From contig NZ_CP033334.1 of NCBI RefSeq assembly GCF_013170705.1, positions 310,001 to 374,000 of the forward strand: DNA of 64,000 bases, in the 5' to 3' direction. Each line of letters begins with the position of its first letter. The stretch's first letter is position 1. The stretch comes from Mesorhizobium loti. Lineage in GTDB: Bacteria > Pseudomonadota > Alphaproteobacteria > Rhizobiales > Rhizobiaceae. Of the stretch, positions 46,378 to 58,246 are shown in pieces. The notes under the pieces were generated by a model that was given only the letters and a program-made list of their open reading frames with translations, had not been told where the DNA came from and did no database searches. The position numbers and the translations under genes are program-made.

Positions 46378-47355
46378 ATGACCGAAATCCTGCAGACCCC
46401 AAAGCTCGTCGTCGTCTTTGGCGGGTCAGGCTTTGTCGGCCGCCACGTGGTGCGCGCGCTGGCCAAGCGCGGCTATCGCATCCGGGTCGCCTGCCGGCGG
46501 CCCGACCTTGCCGGCCATTTGCAGCCGCTCGGCAATGTCGGCCAGATCCAGCCGGTGCAGGCCAATTTGCGGGTGCGTTGGTCGGTCGACCGCGCCGTGC
46601 AAGGGGCCGACCATGTCGTCAATCTCGTTGCCGTCTTGCATGAGAGCGGCCGGCAGAAGTTCTCCGCCGTGCATGAATTCGGCGCCCGCGCCGTCGCCGA
46701 AGCCGCGCGCTCCGTTGGCGCCGGGCTGACGCATGTTTCGGCGCTTGGCGCCGACGCGGACTCCGAATCGGATTACGCGCGCACCAAGGCGCTAGGCGAG
46801 AAGGCCGTGCTGGAGACGATCGACGACGCCGTGATCTTCCGGCCGTCGATCAACTTCGGACCCGAGGATAGCTTCTTCAACCGCTTTGCCAACATGGCTC
46901 GCTATTCGCCGGTTCTGCCGCTGATCGGCGGCGGCCAGACCAAGTTCCAGCCGGTCTATGTCGGCGACGTCGCCGAAGCGGTGGCACGCTCGGTCGATGG
47001 CAAGATCAATCGCGGCCAGATCTATGAGCTTGGCGGCCCCAACGTGCTCACCTTCAAGGAGTGCATGGAAGAGTTGCTCGCGGTGATCGAGCGCAAGCGC
47101 CTGCTGGTCCCGGTGCCGTGGTGGGTGGCCAACATCCAGGCCTCGGTCCTCGGCCTGCTGCCCAATCCGCTCTTGACCAGGGACCAGGTGATGCTGTTGC
47201 GCGAGCACAACATCGTTTCGGACGCCGCCGCCAAGGCCAACCGGACACTTGCCGGGCTTGGCATCCAGCCGCAGTCGATCGCAACGATCCTGCCGAGCTA
47301 CCTCTGGCGCTTCCGCGCCGCCGGCCAGTTCCAGCAGCGCAAGCCCGCGGCGTAA
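46378..47355 (+). CDS. Complex I NDUFA9-like NAD(P)-binding protein
   Basis: A 325-residue extended-SDR protein with the cofactor motif VVFGGSGFVGRHVVRALAKRGY at about residues 12-33. HVSALGADADSESDYARTKALGE and FRPSINFGPEDSFFNRFANMA place it in the NDUFA9-like group, which in mitochondria is an accessory subunit of complex I; in bacteria it may act in quinone or lipid-related metabolism. The lysine of the usual YxxxK pair is present in YARTK. CGGAG stands before the ATG at 46378; an ATG at 46330 is an alternative start. Confidence 0.92.
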   Translation: MTEILQTPKLVVVFGGSGFVGRHVVRALAKRGYRIRVACRRPDLAGHLQPLGNVGQIQPVQANLRVRWSVDRAVQGADHVVNLVAVLHESGRQKFSAVHEFGARAVAEAARSVGAGLTHVSALGADADSESDYARTKALGEKAVLETIDDAVIFRPSINFGPEDSFFNRFANMARYSPVLPLIGGGQTKFQPVYVGDVAEAVARSVDGKINRGQIYELGGPNVLTFKECMEELLAVIERKRLLVPVPWWVANIQASVLGLLPNPLLTRDQVMLLREHNIVSDAAAKANRTLAGLGIQPQSIATILPSYLWRFRAAGQFQQRKPAA

Positions 47356-47427
47356 GCCCAAGGTGCGTTGAGATTCAGGTCAGGCCGCCACCGTTCGCAG
47401 GCGGGCATCACCAGAATATCGGCATGC

Positions 47428-48795
47428 CTAGCGAGGCGTGACCCGCATCGGCAGCCCGCCTTGCGGCTGGGTCGTCAATTTCTGCACCGGCCAGGGTTTC
47501 GTTTCGGCCGTGGTGTCGAAGCGGAAGCGCGACAAAAGGATGGCGAGCGCGATGATCGCCTCCTGCATGGCGAAACTGGCGCCGATGCAGACGCGCGGAC
47601 CTGCTCCGAACGGCAGGTACTGGAAACGGTCGATCTTTTCACGGTTCCCCGGGTGGAAACGCTCGGGCAGGAAGGCATCTGGCCGGTCCCACAGCTTCCG
47701 ATGACGATGGACGACCCACGGCATCACCAGCACGGCCGCGTGCTTGGGGATATAGAGATCCTTCCACATCTCAGGCACGATCGGCTCGCGGTTGATCGAT
47801 GGCGCCGGCGGATAGAGCCGGAGCGCCTCGTCGAAGGCGGCGCGGGTCAACGGCATGGCGTCGAGCCACTTCGTCGGATCGGGTTCGCGCGCCAGCACCT
47901 GGTCGATTTCCTGCTCGACCCGATTGCGCTCCCATGGCGATTCGGCGAGGCAATAAAGCGTCCAGCCAAGCGCCCGCGCCGTCGTCTCATGGCCGGCGCC
48001 GATGAAGGTGATGATGTTGTCCTCGACTTCCGGGCGCGTCAGCCCCTCCGGGCCTTCGGCCTTGAGCAGCAGCGTCAGGAAATCCTGTGGTACGGCATCG
48101 GGATCACGCCTGAATCTCTCTTCGCGCATCTTGACGGTATCGGTCACGATCTTGCGGAAATAGGCCATGGTCTTGCGGCCGCGGATGCGGGTGAGCCGCG
48201 GCAGCCAATCGGGCGCCCGCAACAGGTCGAGCGGATCGACACGGCCCATGGTTTCGAACAAACGGTCGATCTCGTTGGCGAAACTGCCCGGCTCGCCGGC
48301 GATCTCGCCGGAGAACAGGGTCTCGGCCAGGATGTCATAGGTGAGCAGCGTCATGTCATGGGCGATGTCGGATGTGCCGCCCTGCTCGTAGCGGGTGACA
48401 AACTCGAGCGTGCGTTTCAGCATCGGCTGGGCAAAGCCGAAGATGTGGCGCGGCGTGAAAACCGGTGCCATCGCCTTGCGCGACCGCTTCCAGACCTCGC
48501 CCTCGGCGGTCAGCAGGCCATCGCGCAGGATCGGGCGCAGGATCTTCTGGCGCACCGTCGCCATCTTGTAGTTCTTGGCATTGTCGACCAGAACATGGCG
48601 GATGAGACTAGGATCGTTGGCGATGACCAGCGGTCCGCCCGCGCCCTTGGCCGAAATCCAGGGTTCGTTGTAGGTCGGCTCGCCCCAGAGTTCGAGCGGA
48701 TTGCGGTAGACGATGCGGATCATCTCCAGCGTCGAAGGCGGCGATGTACGCGGCTTCGGGGCGGGAGGAACAAAGGGGGCGGGCTGAGTGTCCAT
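47428..48795 (-). CDS. Cytochrome P450
   Basis: A 455-residue heme monooxygenase. The I-helix motif FIGAGHETTARALGW, the ExxR motif in FDEALRLYPP, and the heme loop FGAGPRVCIG with the ligand Cys near residue 403 are all intact. There is no membrane anchor, so it is soluble and needs separate redox partners. The ATG at 48795 gives the family-type N-terminus; the open frame reaches 48846. It is divergent from an FMN reductase gene; whether the two work together is unknown. The substrate cannot be told from sequence. Confidence 0.96.
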   Translation of the reverse strand: MDTQPAPFVPPAPKPRTSPPSTLEMIRIVYRNPLELWGEPTYNEPWISAKGAGGPLVIANDPSLIRHVLVDNAKNYKMATVRQKILRPILRDGLLTAEGEVWKRSRKAMAPVFTPRHIFGFAQPMLKRTLEFVTRYEQGGTSDIAHDMTLLTYDILAETLFSGEIAGEPGSFANEIDRLFETMGRVDPLDLLRAPDWLPRLTRIRGRKTMAYFRKIVTDTVKMREERFRRDPDAVPQDFLTLLLKAEGPEGLTRPEVEDNIITFIGAGHETTARALGWTLYCLAESPWERNRVEQEIDQVLAREPDPTKWLDAMPLTRAAFDEALRLYPPAPSINREPIVPEMWKDLYIPKHAAVLVMPWVVHRHRKLWDRPDAFLPERFHPGNREKIDRFQYLPFGAGPRVCIGASFAMQEAIIALAILLSRFRFDTTAETKPWPVQKLTTQPQGGLPMRVTPR

Positions 48796-48994
48796 GAAGT
48801 GCTCCGCTGATGCTTGAATGTAGTGGCTGGCACCCCGGACGTCCATGTGACCGAACGGCAGGCAATGCGCGGCACGAAGCAGACAGTCTGTTCATCCGAT
48901 CGTGACCGCTCCGCCTGGCGTTCAAACCTTGTCCGACAGGACGCTCTGCCGTAGTGACAGTCACCAAGAGATACCGCCGACAAAGGAGCCTGTC

Positions 48995-49564
48995 TTGAAG
49001 CACCAGTTGAACATCATCATCGGCAGCACGCGGCCAGGCCGCGCCGGTCCTGTTTTTGCGGAATGGCTTGAGACGTTCGCGCGCGAGCACGGGAAATTCG
49101 AGCCAGTGCTGGCCGACATCGCCGCGTTCCACCTGCCGGTGCTCGACGAGCCGCATCATCCGAGGCTGGGCAACTATCAGAACGACCACACCAAGGCGTG
49201 GTCGAAGGCGATCGACGCCGCCGACGCCTTTGTCTTCGTGGCGCCCGAGTACAATTATTTCGCGGCGCCCGCGATCATCAACGCGATCGACTACCTCGCG
49301 CGCGAATGGAAGTACAAGCCCGCCGCCATTTTCAGCTATGGCGGCGTCTCCGGCGGCCTGCGCGCGGCGCAGGCGCTGAAGCCTCTGTTGGCCGCCGTGG
49401 GGATCATGCCGATCCCCGAGGGCGTCGCGCTGCCGATGTACCAGAAGCTGCTTGACGAGAACGGTGCCTTCAGCGCCAGCGACCAGGTGGCGGGTGGCGC
49501 CAGGACCATGCTGGACGAGCTGTTGCGCTGGAGCGAGGCGTTGAAACCGATGCGCGCCGGCTGA
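48995..49564 (+). CDS. NADPH-dependent FMN reductase (flavodoxin-like)
   Basis: A 189-residue protein of the NADPH-dependent FMN reductase family. The phosphate loop is IIGSTRPGRAGP, and FVAPEYNYFAAPAIINAIDYLAREW and FSYGGVSGGLRAAQ form the flavin site. The most likely start is a TTG at 48995, preceded by GGAGCCTGTC with normal spacing; no ATG fits the family N-terminus (KHQLNIIIGSTRPGR). The open frame runs back to 48902 without homology. It is head-to-head with the P450 gene with a 199-base spacer. Confidence 0.9.
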   Translation: MKHQLNIIIGSTRPGRAGPVFAEWLETFAREHGKFEPVLADIAAFHLPVLDEPHHPRLGNYQNDHTKAWSKAIDAADAFVFVAPEYNYFAAPAIINAIDYLAREWKYKPAAIFSYGGVSGGLRAAQALKPLLAAVGIMPIPEGVALPMYQKLLDENGAFSASDQVAGGARTMLDELLRWSEALKPMRAG

Positions 49565-49615
49565 AAGAGCAGGTTTGGCCGAGTGCCTCGCTTGCTCGCG
49601 CCATAAAGAGGTGGA

Positions 49616-52270
49616 ATGGTCGGCAAGGGACTGAGCCGGGGGCGGTTCGACTTGCGTTTGCTGTTTGCCTTGCTGCTGATGCTCGCGACCATCGTCACCG
49701 CGGCGGCGGAACGGCGCGTGGCGCTGGTCATCGCCGAGGATGACTACCGGCTGGTCCGGCCGCTTGCCAATCCCCTGCATGATGGCGAGGCCATGCAAGC
49801 GGTGCTGAAGAAACTCGGCTTCGAGGTCGTGCTCGAAACCAATCGCGACCTCAGGCGCATGCGGCGCGCCCTCGACGATTTCCGCGAGGATGCCAAGGGC
49901 GCCGATGTGGCCTTGGTCTATTTCTCCGGCCATGGTGTCGAAATCTCCGGCGACAACCGGCTGCTGCCGGTCGATGCCGACTCCTCCTCGCTCGATCAAC
50001 TGGACAAGACCAGCCTGCCGCTGGAAGAGGTGCGCGACGCCGTCGCCGCCACCGCGAAGGTCGGGCTGATCGTGCTCGACGCCTGCCGCAGCGATCCGTT
50101 CTCGGGGAGCAGTGGCAACGGTCGCGGCGCGACCTCGCTGGCGAAGGAAGTCGTCAACAAGGTCAAGCCAGGCCTCGGCCGCGTCGGGCGAGCGGAAAAC
50201 ATCCTGTTCGCCTTTTCGGCCGCACCCGGCGAGGCGGCCGCCGACGGCACCGGGCAAAACTCACCCTTCACGACGGCGCTGACCAAATATCTCGGCACGG
50301 ACGGGCTCGAGATCCGCTCGGTGCTGACCTTGGTGCAGCAGGAGGTCTATGACCTCACACGCGGCAAACAGCTGCCCTATGTCGAAAGCGGCCTGCCGAA
50401 GCTGTTCTTTGCCGCTGAGGCCAAGGAACAACTGCCGGAGCGCGAACGCCTGCTGCTGGCCATGGCCGATGTGACTCCGCAAATGCGCGGCGAGGTCGAG
50501 CAGATCGCCAACGACGCCGACATGCCGCTGGCGCCGCTCTATGGCGCGCTGATCAGCGCCGACGCCAGCCATCTCTCCGCCGGCAGCCTGAACGCCCGGC
50601 TACGCGAGGCTGCCGACGCCTTCGTCAAGGTGCGCAGCGAAATGAAGGCGCTCGCCTCCGACGATCCGCAGGTGGCGGAGTTGCGCAAGCAGGCCGAGGA
50701 ACAGCTTTCGCTCGGCGCCTTCGATGGCGCCCGCGCCCTTCTCGCCAAGGCAGCCGACATAGACAATGTTTCGCGCCAGGCGCTGAAGGTCAATTTCGTC
50801 AGCCGCACCCTGTCCGAGGCCGCGACGCTTTATCTGTCCGGCGGTGCGGCGCGCGCCGACTTCGACTACGCCACCGCCATCAAGGACTATGAAACGGTGC
50901 TCTCGCTCTATGGCGAGGCTGGGCAGTCCTCATTGGCGCTGGAGGATGCCGACCGTCAGATCCGCACCCTGGACGAACTCGGCAAGCTCTACACCCTCGT
51001 CGGCAACACCGACGCCGCGGGCCGCGCCTTTTCGGCGCTGGTATCCAATCTCGAATTGCGCTCCGCCCGGGAAACCGATCCGAGCGTCAAGCGCGACTTT
51101 GCCGTCAGCCATATCAAGCTCGGCAATATCAGGATGGCGCAAGGCGACCTGCCGGCCGCGCTGGAGAATTACCGGACCGCCAGATCCATGCTCATGGATT
51201 TGACCGCGGCCGAGCCCGGCCGCCTGCCATGGTTCGGCGATTTCGCCATGGCCGACGACAAGATCGGCAACGTGCTGGTGACGCAAGGCGATCTGGCGGG
51301 CGCCTCGCAGGTCTATCAGGAAAGCCTGTCGATCAAGAAACAGCTCGCCGCCAACGAACCCGAACGCGCCGAACTGCAACGCGACCTCACCATTACCTAT
51401 GACGAGATCGGCAATCTGGCGCACAGCGCCGGCCAGTTCGACAATGCCGAGGCGGCCTATGAGGAGAGCCTGAAGATCCGGCTGGCGCTGGCAGGGAAGA
51501 AGCCGCAGGATGCCGAGCGCCAGCGCGACGTCTCCGTCAGCCATGAGACGATCGGCGATCTCAAGCGCGAACGCGGCGATGCCGCCGGTGCGCTCGCGGC
51601 CTACCAGGCGAGCCACGTCATCGTCGACCAACTGGTTGGCCGCGATCCCGACAACAGCGAGCTGAAACGCGACCTGTCGGTCGGCAACGCCAAGATCGGC
51701 AATGCGCTGAGCGACCAGGAGAAGTGGCCGGACGCACTCGCCGCCTATCAAGAAGCGCTCCGAATATCCCGCGTGCTGGCAGGGAGCGATCCGAACAACA
51801 CCGACTGGCAGCGCGACCTTTCGGTATCCATTGAAAAGGTCGCGGGGGTTCTCGCCATTCAGGGCGATCAGAACGGGGCGCTGAAAGCCTATATGGACAG
51901 TTTCGCCATCGCCGACAGGCTGGCGAAGCTCGATCCCGGCAATGCCGACTGGCAACGCGACCTGTCGATCACGCTGTCCGAGATCGGCATGCTCAAGGTC
52001 AAGCAGCGCGACGTCAAAGGTGCACGGCAGGCCTTTCAGGACAGCCTCGCCATCCGCCAGCAGCTTGCCCGGTCCGACCCTGACAACGCGACATGGCAGC
52101 GCGACCTGGTGGTCGCCATGGTCGGCTACGCCCAGGTCGCCAGGAACCCCAAGGTGGTCCTCTCCCAGGCGCTCGACATGACGCTGGAACTCGAGCGGAC
52201 CGGGCGGCTGGCCCCGCGATACAAGTTCATGATCAAGTTTCTCAGGGAGCGCGTGGCCAAGGCGAAATAG
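49616..52270 (+). CDS. Exported caspase-like (peptidase C14) protein with TPR repeats
   Basis: An 884-residue protein in three parts. A signal peptide or membrane anchor of about 30 residues is followed by a caspase-fold domain (residues about 32-260). The His-Cys dyad is present: His106 in LVYFSGHGVE and Cys157 in IVLDACRSDPF. From about residue 370 to 870 there is a long helical region with repeated units of about 50 residues built around tetratricopeptide helices; phrases such as WQRDLSVS and EIGNLA recur. The protein should act in the periplasm. Substrates are unknown; TPR repeats usually hold partner proteins. It stands alone upstream of gyrB. No toxin, anti-phage or inhibitor gene is adjacent. 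Confidence 0.92.
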   Translation: MVGKGLSRGRFDLRLLFALLLMLATIVTAAAERRVALVIAEDDYRLVRPLANPLHDGEAMQAVLKKLGFEVVLETNRDLRRMRRALDDFREDAKGADVALVYFSGHGVEISGDNRLLPVDADSSSLDQLDKTSLPLEEVRDAVAATAKVGLIVLDACRSDPFSGSSGNGRGATSLAKEVVNKVKPGLGRVGRAENILFAFSAAPGEAAADGTGQNSPFTTALTKYLGTDGLEIRSVLTLVQQEVYDLTRGKQLPYVESGLPKLFFAAEAKEQLPERERLLLAMADVTPQMRGEVEQIANDADMPLAPLYGALISADASHLSAGSLNARLREAADAFVKVRSEMKALASDDPQVAELRKQAEEQLSLGAFDGARALLAKAADIDNVSRQALKVNFVSRTLSEAATLYLSGGAARADFDYATAIKDYETVLSLYGEAGQSSLALEDADRQIRTLDELGKLYTLVGNTDAAGRAFSALVSNLELRSARETDPSVKRDFAVSHIKLGNIRMAQGDLPAALENYRTARSMLMDLTAAEPGRLPWFGDFAMADDKIGNVLVTQGDLAGASQVYQESLSIKKQLAANEPERAELQRDLTITYDEIGNLAHSAGQFDNAEAAYEESLKIRLALAGKKPQDAERQRDVSVSHETIGDLKRERGDAAGALAAYQASHVIVDQLVGRDPDNSELKRDLSVGNAKIGNALSDQEKWPDALAAYQEALRISRVLAGSDPNNTDWQRDLSVSIEKVAGVLAIQGDQNGALKAYMDSFAIADRLAKLDPGNADWQRDLSITLSEIGMLKVKQRDVKGARQAFQDSLAIRQQLARSDPDNATWQRDLVVAMVGYAQVARNPKVVLSQALDMTLELERTGRLAPRYKFMIKFLRERVAKAK

Positions 52271-52425
52271 CGCCCGTCGGGAGCCAGCCCTGGACAGCCG
52301 GCTCATCCCCGGGGAAATGCCCGCAAACCTTGGAAAAACCGCCTTTAGCGCCTATATCTAGTGCATATCAGACGCGCGATTCGGGGCCGATTTTTCGCGC
52401 TGTACAAGCGGCATCTAGACAATAG

Positions 52426-54903
<2,478 letters not shown>

Positions 54904-54950
54904 TGCATGTTGCCCAAAACCGCACGGCGGTTTTGGCGGAACGAGATGCA
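54904..54950 (+). repeat. Palindromic intergenic element, copy B (after gyrB)
   Basis: The copy reads TGCATGTTGCCCAAAACC at the left and GGTTTTGGCGGAACGAGATGCA at the right, and shares structure and most of its sequence with the copy at 7803-7850. It starts at the base after the gyrB stop codon. In the gyrB mRNA it forms a hairpin that may mark or protect the 3' end. Confidence 0.8.
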
Positions 54951-54960
54951 CAAGAACTTA

Positions 54961-54999
54961 AAGCCGCGTCGCCTGAATCCGCTTCAGTGCGACGCGCTT
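54961..54999 (+). repeat. Second hairpin next to copy B
   Basis: AAGCCGCGTCGCCTGAATCC... pairs with TTCAGTGCGACGCGCTT to give a long imperfect stem. It lies eleven bases after copy B, and the two together look like a composite intergenic mosaic. The remaining spacer up to 55321, about 320 bases, shows no gene. Confidence 0.65.
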
Positions 55000-55321
55000 C
55001 GAGACTGTAGCGATGCGCTGAAGAAGCTTGCCAGGGCGGCGTTCAGGCGCGCTCCCCTGCCAGTCCTTCCAGCATGGAATCGATCCAGCCGGCTTAGCTA
55101 GGCTGGCCGGCACCATTGGCAGGCAGGGACGAAGCCCCGGATTCCGCCTGTCTGGACCTATGGGCCAAATCCCAACACCATGATCGCTTGAGCTATTTGT
55201 GCGAAGCGGCGCTCCGAATTGTTCCATCGCCGGCAACCAAATCATTTTATAGCCCGCCGGAACGGAAGTCCTCTCGGGACATTGTGACAACATCGATCAC
55301 AATTTCTCACAGGAGGCCTTC

Positions 55322-55399
55322 ATGGGACGTGGCATTTTGCTCTGGTTGCTCGGCATTCCGATTCCGATCATCATCCTCATCATGCTGTTCGTACGGTAG
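55322..55399 (+). CDS. 25-residue hydrophobic peptide
   Basis: A very short gene with an excellent ribosome binding site (ACAGGAGGCCTTC before the ATG). The product begins MGRGILLWLLGIPIPIIILI and ends in MLFVR, so it is a single membrane-spanning helix with a positively charged end on each side. The next gene, also a membrane protein, starts ten bases after the stop. Similar tiny proteins appear next to larger membrane proteins in rhizobia, to my knowledge without an assigned role. Confidence 0.8.
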   Translation: MGRGILLWLLGIPIPIIILIMLFVR

Positions 55400-55408
55400 G
55401 GGGCATTG

Positions 55409-56326
55409 ATGCAGCCCACCGTATCGGCCATCGACCTATCCGCGTCAGAAGAATCCTCCGCTACAGCCGTCAGCTGGGGACCGATCATTGCCGGCGCCTT
55501 CGCGGCCTCGACATTAACCTTCGTCCTGATGCTGCTCGGCTCGGGTCTGGGCCTCAGCATGGTTTCGCCATGGTCAGGCTCGGGTGCGTCGGCTACCACC
55601 TTCGCGGTATCGACGGCGATCTGGCTGATCGTCGTGCAGTGGCTCTCCTCCGGCGTCGGTGGCTATCTTGCCGGACGCCTGCGCACCAAATGGGTCGGGA
55701 TCCATACCGACGAGGTCTATTTCCGTGACACCGCTCACGGCTTCCTCGCCTGGGCATTGGCCACCTTGCTTGTGGTTGGCGTGCTGGGCTCGGCGCTCTC
55801 CGCTGCACTTGGTTCCGGCGTGCAGGCGGTTTCCACAGTGGCGTCGGGCGCTGCCATGGGTGCCTCGGCTGGCGCCTCCGCCAATGCCGGCGGCGCGTCG
55901 GCCAACAATGCGACTTCCTATCTGGTGGATTCGCTCTTCCGTCCGGCCGATCCGGCCAAGCTCGCAGGAACCAATCCGGACAGCGACGCCGCCGCGGTCG
56001 GGCAGGCCTCGCGCATCCTGGTCGCCAGCGCCGCGGCGGGCGAGATTTCGGCCGACGACAAGACCTATCTGTCGCAACTGGTTGCCGCCCGCACCGGTCT
56101 TTCGGAGGCCGACGCCAAGGCGCGTGTCGATGCAATGGTCGCCAAGGTGGAAGACGCCAAGGTGAAGGCCAAGCAAGCCGCCGACACCGCCCGGAAGGCC
56201 AGCGCGACCTTTGCCTTGCTCGGCGCCTTGTCGCTTGCCATCGGCGCCTTCATCGCCAGCGCCGCCGCGGCCCTCGGCGGCAGGCAGCGCGACGAAGAGG
56301 AAGCAGTGTTCCTGACCAGCCGCTGA
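55409..56326 (+). CDS. Membrane protein of unknown function
   Basis: A 305-residue protein with four predicted membrane segments: about residues 24-47, 65-85 (AVSTAIWLIVVQWLSSGVGGYLAG), 113-137 and 270-292. Between the third and fourth lies an Ala/Asp/Lys-rich region of about 120 residues (SEADAKARVDAMVAKVEDAKVKAKQAADTARKA) that is probably a coiled coil. I do not recognise a catalytic motif. AGGGGG precedes the ATG at 55409, ten bases after the 25-residue peptide gene, which suggests coupling. Confidence 0.88.
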   Translation: MQPTVSAIDLSASEESSATAVSWGPIIAGAFAASTLTFVLMLLGSGLGLSMVSPWSGSGASATTFAVSTAIWLIVVQWLSSGVGGYLAGRLRTKWVGIHTDEVYFRDTAHGFLAWALATLLVVGVLGSALSAALGSGVQAVSTVASGAAMGASAGASANAGGASANNATSYLVDSLFRPADPAKLAGTNPDSDAAAVGQASRILVASAAAGEISADDKTYLSQLVAARTGLSEADAKARVDAMVAKVEDAKVKAKQAADTARKASATFALLGALSLAIGAFIASAAAALGGRQRDEEEAVFLTSR

Positions 56327-56349
56327 ACCCAGGCACGCTCCCGAAAATG

Positions 56350-56382
56350 AAAGAGCCCGGTTTCGCTGAAGCCGGGCTCTTT
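56350..56382. terminator. Bidirectional terminator between the membrane-protein gene and pntB
   Basis: AAAGAGCCCGG and CCGGGCTCTTT form an eleven-base perfect stem between the convergent ends of the membrane-protein gene and pntB. The A-run and T-run at the base serve both strands. Confidence 0.9.
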
Positions 56383-56418
56383 GCTATTCTGATAGCGGCG
56401 TTTGTGCGATCGGCCGGA

Positions 56419-57816
56419 TCAGTGATCCATGGCCTTGACGATCTCTTCCGTCATCTTCTTGGCGTCGCCGAGCAGCATCATGGTGCCGTCCTTGTAGAAC
56501 AGCGTGTTGTCGATGCCGGCATAGCCGGAGCCGAGCGAGCGCTTGACGAACAGGCAGGTGCGCGCCTTGTCGACGTCGAGGATCGGCATGCCGTAGATCG
56601 GCGAGGACTTGTCGTCGCGCGCGGACGGGTTAGTGACGTCGTTGGCGCCGATGACATAGGCGACGTCGGCCTGCGCGAACTCGGAGTTGATGTCCTCCAG
56701 TTCGAAGACCTCGTCGTAAGGCACATTGGCTTCGGCCAAGAGCACGTTCATGTGACCAGGCATGCGGCCGGCAACGGGGTGGATGGCGTATTTGACGTCG
56801 ACGCCATTGGCCTTGAGCTTGTCGGCCATTTCGCGCAGCGCGTGCTGGGCCTGGGCGACCGCCATGCCGTAGCCCGGCACGATGATGACCTTCTGCGCGT
56901 TCATCATCAGATAGGCGGCGTCATCGGCCGAGCCCTGCTTGACCGTGCGCTCGATGCCGTCATCAGCCGCTGCGGCCGTCTCGCCGCCGAAGCCGCCGAG
57001 GATGACCGAGATGAAGCTTCGGTTCATGCCCTTGCACATGATGTAGGACAGGATGGCGCCCGACGAGCCGACCAGCGCGCCGGTGATGATCAGCGCCAGA
57101 TTGCCTAGCGTGAAGCCGAGTGCCGCGGCGGCCCAGCCCGAATAGGAATTCAGCATCGAGACGACGACCGGCATGTCGGCGCCGCCGATCGGGATGATCA
57201 AGAGGATGCCGAGCACCAGCGAGGCGGCGACGATCAGCCAGAAGACCAGTTTCGATTCGGTCGTGACCAGCAGCACGATCAGCACGACCAGCGCGATGCC
57301 GAGGGCGGCGTTGATGAAATGGCGGCCGCCGATCATGATCGGCTTGCCCGACATGCGGCCATCGAGCTTCAAAAAGGCGATGACCGAGCCGGTGAAGGTG
57401 ATGGCACCGATGGCGACGCCAAGGCTCATTTCGACCAGGGCCTGGGCATGGATGTCGCCCGCCGTGCCGATGCCGAAGCTTTCCGGCGCATAGATGGCCG
57501 CGGCCGCCACCATGACGGCGGCAAGGCCGACCAGCGAGTGGAAGGCCGCAACCAGCTGCGGCATCGAGGTCATGGCGATGCGGCGCGCGGTGACGGCGCC
57601 GACACCACCGCCAATGGCGAGGCCGAGCACGATCAGGCCGAAGCGGCCGGCCGACGGGGTTGCCAGCGCCAATGTGGTGGCGATGGCGATGCCCATGCCG
57701 ATCATGCCGTAGAGATTGCCCTGGCGGCTGGTGGTCGGATGCGACAGGCCGCGCAGCGCCAGGATGAACAGGATGCCGGAGACCAGATAGAGGAAGGAAG
57801 CGAGATTGACGGTCAC
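56419..57816 (-). CDS. pntB: NAD(P) transhydrogenase subunit beta
   Basis: A 465-residue subunit with about nine membrane helices followed by the cytoplasmic NADP(H)-binding domain III, marked by VIIVPGYGMAVAQAQHALREMA and MLLAEANVPYDEVFELEDIN. The complex uses the proton gradient to drive hydride transfer from NADH to NADP+. Its start is one base after the end of pntAb. It is the last gene of the three-gene operon. Confidence 0.98.
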   Translation of the reverse strand: MTVNLASFLYLVSGILFILALRGLSHPTTSRQGNLYGMIGMGIAIATTLALATPSAGRFGLIVLGLAIGGGVGAVTARRIAMTSMPQLVAAFHSLVGLAAVMVAAAAIYAPESFGIGTAGDIHAQALVEMSLGVAIGAITFTGSVIAFLKLDGRMSGKPIMIGGRHFINAALGIALVVLIVLLVTTESKLVFWLIVAASLVLGILLIIPIGGADMPVVVSMLNSYSGWAAAALGFTLGNLALIITGALVGSSGAILSYIMCKGMNRSFISVILGGFGGETAAAADDGIERTVKQGSADDAAYLMMNAQKVIIVPGYGMAVAQAQHALREMADKLKANGVDVKYAIHPVAGRMPGHMNVLLAEANVPYDEVFELEDINSEFAQADVAYVIGANDVTNPSARDDKSSPIYGMPILDVDKARTCLFVKRSLGSGYAGIDNTLFYKDGTMMLLGDAKKMTEEIVKAMDH

Positions 57817-57817
57817 G

Positions 57818-58246
57818 TCACTTTTCCTTCTTCTTGTACATGGCCAGCATGCGCTGGGTGACGAGGAAGCCGCCGAAGATGTTGACCGAAACCAGCATCA
57901 GGGCGACGAAGCCGAAACCGGCGGCAACGCCGGAGGCAGCAATGCCGACAGCCAGCAGCGCGCCGACGACGATGACCGACGAGATGGCGTTGGTGACGGC
58001 CATCAGCGGCGTGTGCAAAGCGGGGGTGACCGACCAGACCACGTAGTAGCCGACGAAGATCGCCAGCACGAAGATGGCGAAACGGAAGACGAAGGGATCG
58101 ATGGCGCCGCCGGAAAGTGCGTGCGCGGCATCACCCGCCGCTTCGGCACCGCCCGGCGCATTTGCCAGGTTCTGCACCGCCAGCCGGACGGCGGCACTTG
58201 CCTGATCGAGCTGGTCGAGGGCTTTCTGCAGGGTCTGATCCATCAC
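57818..58246 (-). CDS. pntAb: NAD(P) transhydrogenase subunit alpha part 2
   Basis: A 142-residue membrane protein with three helices, equal to the membrane part of the alpha chain ([40 protein letters not shown]). It has a helical N-terminal tail of about 45 residues rich in Ala, Gln and Leu. Split alpha chains are usual in alphaproteobacteria. Its start overlaps the pntAa stop by four bases. Confidence 0.96.
   Translation of the reverse strand: MMDQTLQKALDQLDQASAAVRLAVQNLANAPGGAEAAGDAAHALSGGAIDPFVFRFAIFVLAIFVGYYVVWSVTPALHTPLMAVTNAISSVIVVGALLAVGIAASGVAAGFGFVALMLVSVNIFGGFLVTQRMLAMYKKKEK

Noticed and set aside
48608..50257. 549-residue minus-strand open frame
   Set aside because: It spans the P450 5' end, the FMN reductase and the caspase gene in antisense and has no motif.
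49616..52270. Anti-phage defence system built on the caspase-like protein
   Set aside because: The protein is exported and no sensor, nuclease or other defence gene is adjacent.
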